A stretch of 5,050 nt of DNA from Clostridia bacterium (GTDB taxonomy: Bacteria; Bacillota; Clostridia; Oscillospirales; Acutalibacteraceae), in NCBI GenBank assembly GCA_017480265.1, contig JAFVAZ010000081.1, positions 1 through 5,050 on the forward strand, written 5' to 3'. How positions within the stretch are numbered: position 1 is the stretch's first letter; every line of letters begins with the position of its first letter. The translations under genes and the position numbers were made by a program. Below, one piece after another: positions 1 to 4,665 of this stretch. The notes below the pieces were generated by a model. That model had not been told where the DNA came from, did no database searches, and was given only the letters and a program-made list of their open reading frames with translations.

Positions 1-801
1 CTACAAATAGTAATAGCAGTTTTTTGCGTAAGTATAAATCTTTTGGGTTTGATACTTAGCGATTCTATTGCATCTTTCATCTTGCTCATCTTCTATTTAA
101 CTTTTTACGCGTTATTTTCATTGATTCACCGCGGTTATATGGATAGGTCCAAAGCTAAAAATGCATTTTTATTTTCGTGCGTCTTTTTAGCCGTATCATT
201 TATTGTAACTCACATTATTTTGCAGGGTGGGTTGCAGAGTAATATCTCCTCCTTAGTTAACTGTTTTTTTGATAAATTTGATAAAAATATTAATTTTAAA
301 TTCGGCAGATCAGAATATGACCTAAAATATGGCAGTGGCAGAAAAATCTTAATAGATCAAGCTTTGATTATATTTAAGAATAACCCTATTTGGGGCATTG
401 GCATTTCAAATATTGAAAAATTTGGGAACTTGTACTTTGATACAGGCATAGCTTTCCCAAATTATATTTTGGGTATAGCTTTTCCAAATTTCCATAATGG
501 ATATCTCACCATTCTGGCTTGCTATGGCTTGCTCGGCTTTTTGGTTTTTTTACTTTTTTTTATAAAAGTATTTGCAACTTTTTTTGCTGGATTTTTAAAA
601 AAAGCTATGGAACTAAATTTTCAAGATATCGCTGTATATAAGTGCCTCTTAGCCTTTTTATGTTCTTATTTGATCTTTGCCCTCTTCGAAAAAACTTTTT
701 TATCAGAAATAAATTTCATGGGTATTACTTTTTGGGTTATATTAGGCTATTTAATGAACTTATTTCATCACCTAAAAAATGAAGGAAGGAGCAACATATA
801 A
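1..801 (+). CDS. O-antigen ligase/polymerase-like (Wzy/WaaL-type) membrane protein, 5'-partial
   Basis: The reading frame is open from base 1 to the TAA at 799-801, so the gene begins left of the window and 266 residues of its C-terminal part are visible. The protein is strongly hydrophobic. Membrane segments are apparent at about nt 10-125, 160-222, 502-590, 640-684 and 706-765. Between them lies a long, more polar loop (about nt 223-500) containing an arginine (nt 340-342) followed by an amphipathic stretch ending in PIWGIGISN, then an HNGYL motif (histidine at 493-495) leading into a glycine-rich membrane helix. This layout (Arg, then p-x-GiG, then h-N-yl at the end of the large loop) is typical of the Wzy_C/O-antigen ligase family, which polymerises or transfers undecaprenyl-linked glycans on the outer face of the membrane. 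The family call rests on this pattern; substrate and exact role cannot be read. It probably closes a polysaccharide gene cluster to the left. A short in-frame duplication lies in the loop. Confidence 0.72.
   Translation, partial: LQIVIAVFCVSINLLGLILSDSIASFILLIFYLTFYALFSLIHRGYMDRSKAKNAFLFSCVFLAVSFIVTHIILQGGLQSNISSLVNCFFDKFDKNINFKFGRSEYDLKYGSGRKILIDQALIIFKNNPIWGIGISNIEKFGNLYFDTGIAFPNYILGIAFPNFHNGYLTILACYGLLGFLVFLLFFIKVFATFFAGFLKKAMELNFQDIAVYKCLLAFLCSYLIFALFEKTFLSEINFMGITFWVILGYLMNLFHHLKNEGRSNI
445..498 (+). repeat. 27-bp imperfect tandem duplication inside the Wzy-like gene
   Basis: Two adjacent 27-base units (445-471 and 472-498) encode GIAFPNYIL and GIAFPNFHN. The first 18 bases differ only at two third-codon positions (GGC/GGT and TTC/TTT), while the last nine bases have diverged. 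The repeat is in frame and adds nine residues just before the conserved HNGYL motif in the external loop. It looks like an old slippage or unequal-exchange duplication whose amino acids were kept while synonymous changes built up. Confidence 0.7.
786..791 (+). promoter_or_regulatory. Ribosome binding site that sets the cinA-domain start
   Basis: AAGGAG lies 11 bases upstream of the ATG at 803-805 and inside the last codons of the Wzy-like gene. The alternative in-frame ATG at 779 has no Shine-Dalgarno-like sequence in front of it and would place this site inside the coding region. I therefore take 803 as the start. Confidence 0.65.
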
Positions 802-802
802 A

Positions 803-1336
803 ATGGGACAAAGTTTCATAGAAGATCTGAATGCTATTTCCCAAAGGTTGGTCTCCCTTTTAATAAATAAAAGTTTAAAAATTGCCACCGCTGAAAGTTG
901 CACAGGTGGACTCATTTCTCAAAAAATAACCGACATTCCCGGAGCGTCTAAAATTTTTGAATGTGGCATTTGCTCTTATTCTGATAATATTAAACGCAAT
1001 GTTTTAAGGGTAAACTCCGAAACTTTGGAGAAGTATAGCGCAGTCTCTCATCAAACTGCCTTGGAAATGGCCAATAATATAAAATATATAGCCAACGCTG
1101 ATATCGGCATATCTACTACGGGATACGCCGGCCCTAAACAAAGTAATCCCAACGAAACCGTGGGTATGGTTTTCATTGGGATAGTTTATAAGAAATTCAG
1201 TTCTACTTTTGAGTTTAATTTAACCAAGGAAATAAAAAACTTGCCTGAAGATAAAATCAGAGATTACATAAGAAAAAAGATATCTGCTGAAGCTTTACTC
1301 TTAGCTATAAAAGCTACTCTTGATGATAAAATTTAA
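803..1336 (+). CDS. pncC: Stand-alone CinA C-terminal domain protein, probable nicotinamide-nucleotide amidohydrolase (PncC)
   Basis: The product is 177 residues from ATG 803, close to the usual length of a single CinA C-terminal domain (about 160). The N-terminal molybdopterin-binding-like domain of full-length CinA is absent. Recognisable motifs are TAESCTGG at residues 29-36, with Ser32 the likely catalytic serine, a CSYSDNIK segment near 57-64 corresponding to the family's tYsn-x-x-K, and TTGYAGP at 105-111 matching the family's GiAGP turn. These are followed by ETVGMVFIG (118-126) and the basic C-terminal helix seen in the family. PncC enzymes deamidate NMN to nicotinic acid mononucleotide and ammonia in the pyridine nucleotide cycle, a cytosolic reaction. 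The start lies one base after the Wzy-like stop and the ribosome binding site lies within that gene, so translation is probably coupled. The last codon abuts the convergent ppk2 gene: both stops share TTAA at 1333-1336. An upstream ATG at 779 would add eight residues and overlap gene 1. The family call is firm; activity is inferred from the family. Confidence 0.87.
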   Translation: MGQSFIEDLNAISQRLVSLLINKSLKIATAESCTGGLISQKITDIPGASKIFECGICSYSDNIKRNVLRVNSETLEKYSAVSHQTALEMANNIKYIANADIGISTTGYAGPKQSNPNETVGMVFIGIVYKKFSSTFEFNLTKEIKNLPEDKIRDYIRKKISAEALLLAIKATLDDKI

Positions 1337-2196
1337 TTTTTTTCATTTTCTAGGATTTTTTTACAACTTTGTATTAATTTTTCTGTATCTTTATTAGTTT
1401 TCGGATATTGCGGGTTTATCGCTCGCATAGTTTTTAATATTATCTCTGAGACAAAAAACCTAGCAAACCATTTTTTATCGGCAGGGATCACATACCACGG
1501 TGCATAGCTAGAAGACGTTTTATTTATAGCATCTTCGTATGCTCTCATGTAGTCATCCCAGAGGGCTCTTTCTTTTATATCTGACTCCGATAATTTCCAA
1601 TTTTTGTTTTTATTATCAATCCTTTTTTTAAATCTTCTTTTTTGCTCATCTTTAGATATGCAGAAAAAGAACTTCAAAACATGTGTTCCGTTTTCAGTTA
1701 AATATTTTTCAAAGTTTTCGATATGTTTATATCTTTTTTCTATAATATCTTTCTTGCACCTTTCCGGTAAATTAAAATCTTTATATAAACTATGCACTTT
1801 AGTAATTAAAACATCCTCGTAATAAGATCTATTGAAAATCCCGATGATACCTTTTTCCGGGAGTTTTTTTATACAGCGCCACAAGTAGTCATGTGCCATC
1901 TCCTCCTTTGATGGCTGCTTAAAGTTATTTACTTGCACCCCCTGAGGGTTGACTCCACTCATCACATGCTTTACGGCGCCATCTTTACCTCCTGCGTCCA
2001 TAGCCTGAAAGATCAAGAGCAAACTTTCTTTTCCATATGCGTAAAACTTATCCTGAAGTTTCCCCATTTCCTGCAAATTTAATACACTAGCCGCTTGTAT
2101 AATCTCTTTATTTAAATTTAGAGCTTTGGCTTCGGTATCAAACTCTTTGTAGTTAAATTTCTTACCTTTAGAGTATTTAAACTCATCTAAATTCAT
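1333..2196 (-). CDS. ppk2: PPK2 family polyphosphate kinase (class III-like)
   Basis: This cytosolic P-loop kinase transfers phosphate between polyphosphate and nucleotides. From the chosen start it has 287 residues, normal for one-domain PPK2. Visible motifs in order are: the Walker A region FQAMDAGGKDG (residues 63-73, Lys71); the GVNPQGVQV segment (82-90) followed by FKQPS; the Walker B-like IFNRSYYEDV (120-129); the basic lid RRFKKRID (187-194); ERALWDDY (209-216); and APWYVIPADKKWFAR (232-246). The N-terminal region (YKEFDTEAKAL) and the overall pattern resemble class III members such as Cytophaga CHU0107, which phosphorylate both nucleoside mono- and diphosphates from polyphosphate. Class assignment is from memory of sequences, without an alignment. 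Walker A has Gly69 where Ala is commoner. The start at 2196 is preferred over an in-frame ATG at 2211 because GGAGG (complement of 2205-2209) sits 8 bases before it and would be inside the longer form. It is transcribed away from spoIVB, probably from its own promoter. Confidence 0.93.
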   Translation of the reverse strand: MNLDEFKYSKGKKFNYKEFDTEAKALNLNKEIIQAASVLNLQEMGKLQDKFYAYGKESLLLIFQAMDAGGKDGAVKHVMSGVNPQGVQVNNFKQPSKEEMAHDYLWRCIKKLPEKGIIGIFNRSYYEDVLITKVHSLYKDFNLPERCKKDIIEKRYKHIENFEKYLTENGTHVLKFFFCISKDEQKRRFKKRIDNKNKNWKLSESDIKERALWDDYMRAYEDAINKTSSSYAPWYVIPADKKWFARFFVSEIILKTMRAINPQYPKTNKDTEKLIQSCKKILENEKN

Positions 2197-2204
2197 AAAA
2201 CATT

Positions 2205-2209
2205 CCTCC
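2205..2209 (-). promoter_or_regulatory. Ribosome binding site that sets the ppk2 start
   Basis: On the minus strand GGAGG is separated by eight bases from the ATG at 2196-2194. The upstream ATG at 2211-2209 overlaps this site and has only A-rich sequence before it, so it is unlikely to be the start. Confidence 0.75.
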
Positions 2210-2228
2210 ATTTTTTAATCTTATATAT

Positions 2229-2257
2229 ATTTTATCATATTAAAAAATAAAAGTAAA
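2229..2257 (-). promoter_or_regulatory. Candidate sigma-A promoter for ppk2
   Basis: Read on the minus strand, TTTACT (complement of 2252-2257, 4 of 6 to TTGACA) is followed after 17 bases by TAAAAT (complement of 2229-2234, 5 of 6 to TATAAT). A TGA immediately upstream of the -10 gives an extended -10 element. Transcription would begin near 2222, leaving a leader of about 26 bases that contains the GGAGG site. The background is very AT-rich, so chance matches are likely; the correct spacing and the TGn element favour it. Confidence 0.5.
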
Positions 2258-2354
2258 GCTTTTTTTTAATTTTTTTATATCAAAAAAATATGCTGAATAA
2301 TATCTAGGAAATGTAGGCCACACCTCATCTTTAGCAAAATCAACCCCTATATCA

Positions 2355-2368
2355 ATTTACTAGTAAAT
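2355..2368. repeat. 14-bp perfect palindrome in the ppk2-spoIVB intergenic region
   Basis: ATTTACTAGTAAAT reads identically on both strands. It lies between the divergent ppk2 and spoIVB genes, about 24 bases upstream of the candidate spoIVB -35 and about 100 bases upstream of the candidate ppk2 -35. Its position would suit an operator for a dimeric regulator, but no known binding consensus is recognised. The flanking bases (about 2283-2354) show no ORF, hairpin or RNA motif that I can identify. Confidence 0.4.
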
Positions 2369-2391
2369 ATATATTGCAAATAAAAAATCGA

Positions 2392-2421
2392 AAATATTAT
2401 AAAAAGACAATGGGAAAATTA
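2392..2421 (+). promoter_or_regulatory. Candidate forespore (sigma F/G-like) promoter for spoIVB
   Basis: GGGAAAATTA at 2412-2421 fits the Bacillus sigma-F -10 pattern GGnrAnAnTw at every defined position. Fifteen bases upstream, AAATA (2392-2396) keeps the final TA of the sigma-F -35 (GywTA) and matches four of five positions of the sigma-G -35. Transcription would start near 2428, before the GAGGTGAT ribosome binding site. Biology supports it, since spoIVB is a forespore gene in Bacillus, but the -35 is weak and AT-rich DNA gives chance matches. Confidence 0.38.
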
Positions 2422-2441
2422 AAGATATACGTAAAAAGAAT

Positions 2442-2450
2442 AGAGGTGAT
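2442..2450 (+). promoter_or_regulatory. Ribosome binding site supporting the TTG start of spoIVB
   Basis: AGAGGTGAT closely matches the 16S rRNA anti-Shine-Dalgarno complement (AGGAGGTGAT). Its GAGG core ends seven bases before the TTG at 2454-2456. No in-frame ATG lies nearby upstream, and the TTG precedes the hydrophobic segment expected at the N-terminus of SpoIVB, so the rare start codon is well supported. Confidence 0.75.
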
Positions 2451-2453
2451 TTT

Positions 2454-3695
2454 TTGAAATATTTTTTTAAATCATTAAGTACGACTTTGTTGATTATATT
2501 AAGCTGTATATTTAGCTACAGTTCATATGTATATTATAGCTTGCCTGATGATTATAAGATCACAGAGAATTGCGGCATGAAGTTAGAAAAATATAAATTT
2601 ATAAAGGCATATAATGACGAAAGCCAAAAATCTATCGCATTGTACGATACAGATAAATCTAAATATGTAATGAACATAAAGCTGCTTGATTTGATCCCGA
2701 TAAAAACGGTCAATGTAGAGCATATCGATGAAGAGAAAGTCTCCCCTTGCGGGATACCTTTTGGAGTAAAAATGTTTACTCAGGGGGTTTTAATAGTAGG
2801 GATTTCAGATATAAAGACAGAAAACGGTTTGACAAGTCCTGCTAAAGCTGCCGGCTTAAAAAAGGGAGATATAATTTTAAATATAGATAATCAACCAATA
2901 AAAAGTAACGAAGATTTATTGGCTATAGTAGAAAAGAGCGATGGGAAAACTTTAGAATGTGAGATATTAAGGGACAGTGAAAATTTCAAAGTACAGATCC
3001 AACCTTTAAAAAATACCGTAGACGATACTTATCGCATCGGATTGTGGGTAAGAGATAGTTCTGCAGGGATTGGCACTTTGACCTTTTATGATGAAAAGAC
3101 TTCATTTTTTGCAGGGTTAGGGCACTGGTTATGCGATGTAGATACATGTGAACTTATGCCGCTGTCTCATGGAGATATCATGAAAGCAAATATAAGCGGG
3201 ATAGTAAAAGGAGAGAAGGGTGTTCCGGGAGAACTCAAGGGGTATTTTATAGAGCCGGATCCCATAGGTATACTTTATCAAAATACAGAATATGGTATAT
3301 ATGGTAAATTAAACGAAAAATCTGCAACTCACAAACCGATAACTATAGCTATGAAGCAACAGGTGCAAACAGGTAAAGCTTATATCTTAACTACAACCTC
3401 TGGAGTAACTCCTCAAATGTACGATATTGAAATATTAAATATCAATTATAATGAAAAAAATAAAAGTAAAAATATGATAATAAAAATTACAGATGGCAAG
3501 CTTCTCTCACAAACAGGTGGGATTATCCAGGGAATGAGTGGTAGCCCGATCATACAAAATGATATGTTGGTGGGGGCTATTACGCATGTTTTCGTAAACG
3601 ATCCTCAGAAAGGTTACGCTATTTTTGCAGAGAATATGTCGCAACAATTAGTTGACTTGAATTTTTCAAAAAATTCCAGCGATAAAGTTTCTTAA
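2454..3695 (+). CDS. spoIVB: SpoIVB peptidase, stage IV sporulation serine protease (family S55)
   Basis: SpoIVB is secreted from the forespore into the space between the two forespore membranes, where it cleaves SpoIVFA and so releases processing of pro-sigma-K in the mother cell. The protein has 413 residues (426 in B. subtilis). Parts in order: a membrane anchor/signal at about residues 8-29; a linker; a PDZ domain at about 100-185 with a typical AAGLKKGDIILNIDNQPI turn; and the S55 peptidase domain from about 193 to the end. The catalytic pair is visible as His224 in FAGLGHWLCDVDT and Ser362 in GIIQGMSGSPIIQN, corresponding to His236 and Ser378 of B. subtilis; Asp347 sits where B. subtilis has the important Asp363. 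The following segment GAITHVFVNDPQKGYAIF is characteristic of the family. The residue after the histidine is Trp instead of the usual Gly. The start is TTG with a good ribosome binding site. It lies directly upstream of spo0A in the arrangement conserved among spore formers, although ppk2 lies upstream where recN/argR are often found. Confidence 0.97.
   Translation: MKYFFKSLSTTLLIILSCIFSYSSYVYYSLPDDYKITENCGMKLEKYKFIKAYNDESQKSIALYDTDKSKYVMNIKLLDLIPIKTVNVEHIDEEKVSPCGIPFGVKMFTQGVLIVGISDIKTENGLTSPAKAAGLKKGDIILNIDNQPIKSNEDLLAIVEKSDGKTLECEILRDSENFKVQIQPLKNTVDDTYRIGLWVRDSSAGIGTLTFYDEKTSFFAGLGHWLCDVDTCELMPLSHGDIMKANISGIVKGEKGVPGELKGYFIEPDPIGILYQNTEYGIYGKLNEKSATHKPITIAMKQQVQTGKAYILTTTSGVTPQMYDIEILNINYNEKNKSKNMIIKITDGKLLSQTGGIIQGMSGSPIIQNDMLVGAITHVFVNDPQKGYAIFAENMSQQLVDLNFSKNSSDKVS
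3659..3676. repeat. AT-rich inverted repeat at the end of spoIVB
   Basis: GAATTTTT (3659-3666) and AAAAATTC (3669-3676) are perfect inverted arms separated by two bases. They lie in the last codons of spoIVB and encode part of LNFSKN. The core resembles a second inverted repeat at 3730-3748. There is no GC-rich stem, so an ordinary intrinsic terminator is doubtful. Confidence 0.4.
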
Positions 3696-3729
3696 ATGCG
3701 GCTATTTCAGTAGGTTTAGAAGATTTTTA

Positions 3730-3748
3730 AAATTTTTTGAAAAAATTT
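3730..3748. repeat. A/T-only inverted repeat between spoIVB and spo0A
   Basis: AAATTTTTT (3730-3738) and AAAAAATTT (3740-3748) are perfect nine-base arms around a single G. As RNA the stem would be only A-U pairs and no clean U-tract follows, so termination would be weak at best. It lies 12 bases upstream of the spo0A -35, and its phased A-tracts could act as an upstream promoter element or intrinsic bend. Confidence 0.4.
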
Positions 3749-3759
3749 ATTGGAAGCTA

Positions 3760-3788
3760 TTGCCATTTAATCCAAAATATGGTATTAT
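3760..3788 (+). promoter_or_regulatory. Extended -10 sigma-A promoter for spo0A
   Basis: TTGCCA (3760-3765, 5 of 6) and TATTAT (3783-3788, 5 of 6) are separated by exactly 17 bases, and TGG directly precedes the -10 to give the extended TGn element. Transcription would begin near 3795, about 30 bases before the start codon. A second -10-like TATAAT lies at 3792-3797 without a good -35. I see no sigma-H promoter and no clear 0A box (TGTCGAA-like) in 3696-3824, the elements that give Spo0A autoregulation in Bacillus. Confidence 0.65.
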
Positions 3789-3824
3789 GATTATAATAAA
3801 ACAAATCAACAGGAGGAAAAAGCC

Positions 3825-4601
3825 ATGGAAAACCACTTCAAACTACTAATAGCAGAGGATCGAGAAAAATTTACGAGAGAAAGGATGGAGGTTTTTGAAT
3901 CATATGGATTTAACGTAAGATTTTCGCACAAAGACGGAGATTGCGTGATCGATATGGTCAAAGAATATAACCCGGACGCAGTGATTATGGATTTGTTTAT
4001 GCCAAGTGTAGATGCGATTGGAGTTATGCGACATTTACGAGGAGAAGGCAAAGAATGTATATTTGTAGTCTTATCTAATTTTGACAACGCAATCTTAGAA
4101 AAAGAAGTATTAAATGCAGGCGCGTCTTACTTTGCACTTAAACCTTTTAATTCAAAAAATTTAGCAGAAAGATTATACGATATAGTCTCCGGTAGTAGCT
4201 CCTCCGGCAATGTATTAAAAAAGATAAAACCTGTAGGAAAAAATACAAATGTAGAAATTACCGTGACGGAAATACTACATCAAATAGGCGTTCCCGCACA
4301 TATAAAGGGATATCATTACTTAAGAGAAGCTATTATTATGTCTATAAACACCCCGGAGATCATAAACGCAGTGACAAAACAATTGTATCCTGCTGTAGCC
4401 AAGAAATATTCTACTACATCTTCCAGAGTAGAACGGGCCGTGCGGCACGCTATAGAAGTAGCATGGGACAGAGGCGATGTGGAGATATTGAATTCATATT
4501 TTGGTTATACCATCCACACAGGCAGAGGTAAACCTACAAATAGCGAATTTATCGCTATGATCTCGGATAAATTAAGACTACAAATCAAAAACGCAAGCTA
4601 A
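3825..4601 (+). CDS. spo0A: Sporulation transcription factor Spo0A
   Basis: Spo0A is the cytosolic response regulator whose phosphorylation commits the cell to sporulation. The protein has 258 residues (267 in B. subtilis). The receiver domain occupies about 4-122: acidic pair Glu11/Asp12, phosphoacceptor Asp56 in VIMDLFMP, Ser84 and Lys106 in ALKPF. A short Ser/Gly-rich linker (about 122-142) leads to the DNA-binding domain (about 144-258). That domain carries the near-invariant IGVPAHIKGY (154-163), TTSSRVERAVRHAIEVAWDRG (197-217, recognition helix region) and the C-terminal KPTNSEFIAMISDKLRL (236-252). The DNA-binding half is highly conserved while the receiver is unusual: Arg13 follows the acidic pair where Asn is common, Ser61-Val-Asp-Ala64 replaces the usual H-LDG, and Asn85 follows Ser84 where Ala or Gly is normal. 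The start is ATG with AGGAGG (3811-3816) eight bases upstream. It lies 129 bases after spoIVB, with its own promoter and a terminator downstream. Confidence 0.98.
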   Translation: MENHFKLLIAEDREKFTRERMEVFESYGFNVRFSHKDGDCVIDMVKEYNPDAVIMDLFMPSVDAIGVMRHLRGEGKECIFVVLSNFDNAILEKEVLNAGASYFALKPFNSKNLAERLYDIVSGSSSSGNVLKKIKPVGKNTNVEITVTEILHQIGVPAHIKGYHYLREAIIMSINTPEIINAVTKQLYPAVAKKYSTTSSRVERAVRHAIEVAWDRGDVEILNSYFGYTIHTGRGKPTNSEFIAMISDKLRLQIKNAS

Positions 4602-4612
4602 TAGTAATCACT

Positions 4613-4661
4613 AAAAAAGCCCCATAGGAGTAAGAGTATAAACTTACAAAATGGGGTTTTT
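4613..4661. terminator. Probable bidirectional intrinsic terminator between spo0A and galE
   Basis: CCCCAT (4620-4625) pairs with ATGGGG (4651-4656), and an inner stem GTAAG/CTTAC (4630-4634 with 4643-4647) sits inside it. On the plus strand the outer stem is followed by five T (4657-4661). On the minus strand it is followed by a C and then six T (complement of 4613-4618). It can therefore serve spo0A from the left and galE from the right, whose stop codons lie 11 and 4 bases from its ends. Confidence 0.8.
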
Positions 4662-4665
4662 ATTA

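Noticed and set aside
779..802. Upstream ATG as the start of the CinA-domain gene
   Set aside because: There is no ribosome binding site in front of it; the AAGGAG at 786-791 is correctly placed only for the ATG at 803.
1604..1822. Plus-strand ORF of 72 codons
   Set aside because: It lies entirely within ppk2 on the opposite strand, has a low-complexity Phe/Leu/Ser translation typical of the complement of an AT-rich gene, and lacks a ribosome binding site.
2386..2392. 0A-box-like AATCGAA upstream of spoIVB
   Set aside because: It matches only five of seven positions of TGTCGAA, and spoIVB is not expected to be a direct Spo0A target. Chance match in AT-rich DNA.
2212..2453. Small RNA or riboswitch in the ppk2-spoIVB gap
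   Set aside because: No stable GC-containing hairpin followed by a T-run and no recognisable aptamer was found. The T-runs at 2260-2276 lack a stem.
3710..3742. Sigma-H-like promoter for spo0A (GTAGGTTTA with a downstream GAAAAA)
   Set aside because: The -35 is fair, but no GAAT-type -10 occurs at the required 11-12 base spacing; the nearest GAA is several bases too far.
3806..4087. Minus-strand ORF of 93 codons
   Set aside because: It is antisense to the receiver domain of spo0A, which is certain from its motifs. The translation is Ser/Thr-rich with no recognisable domain.
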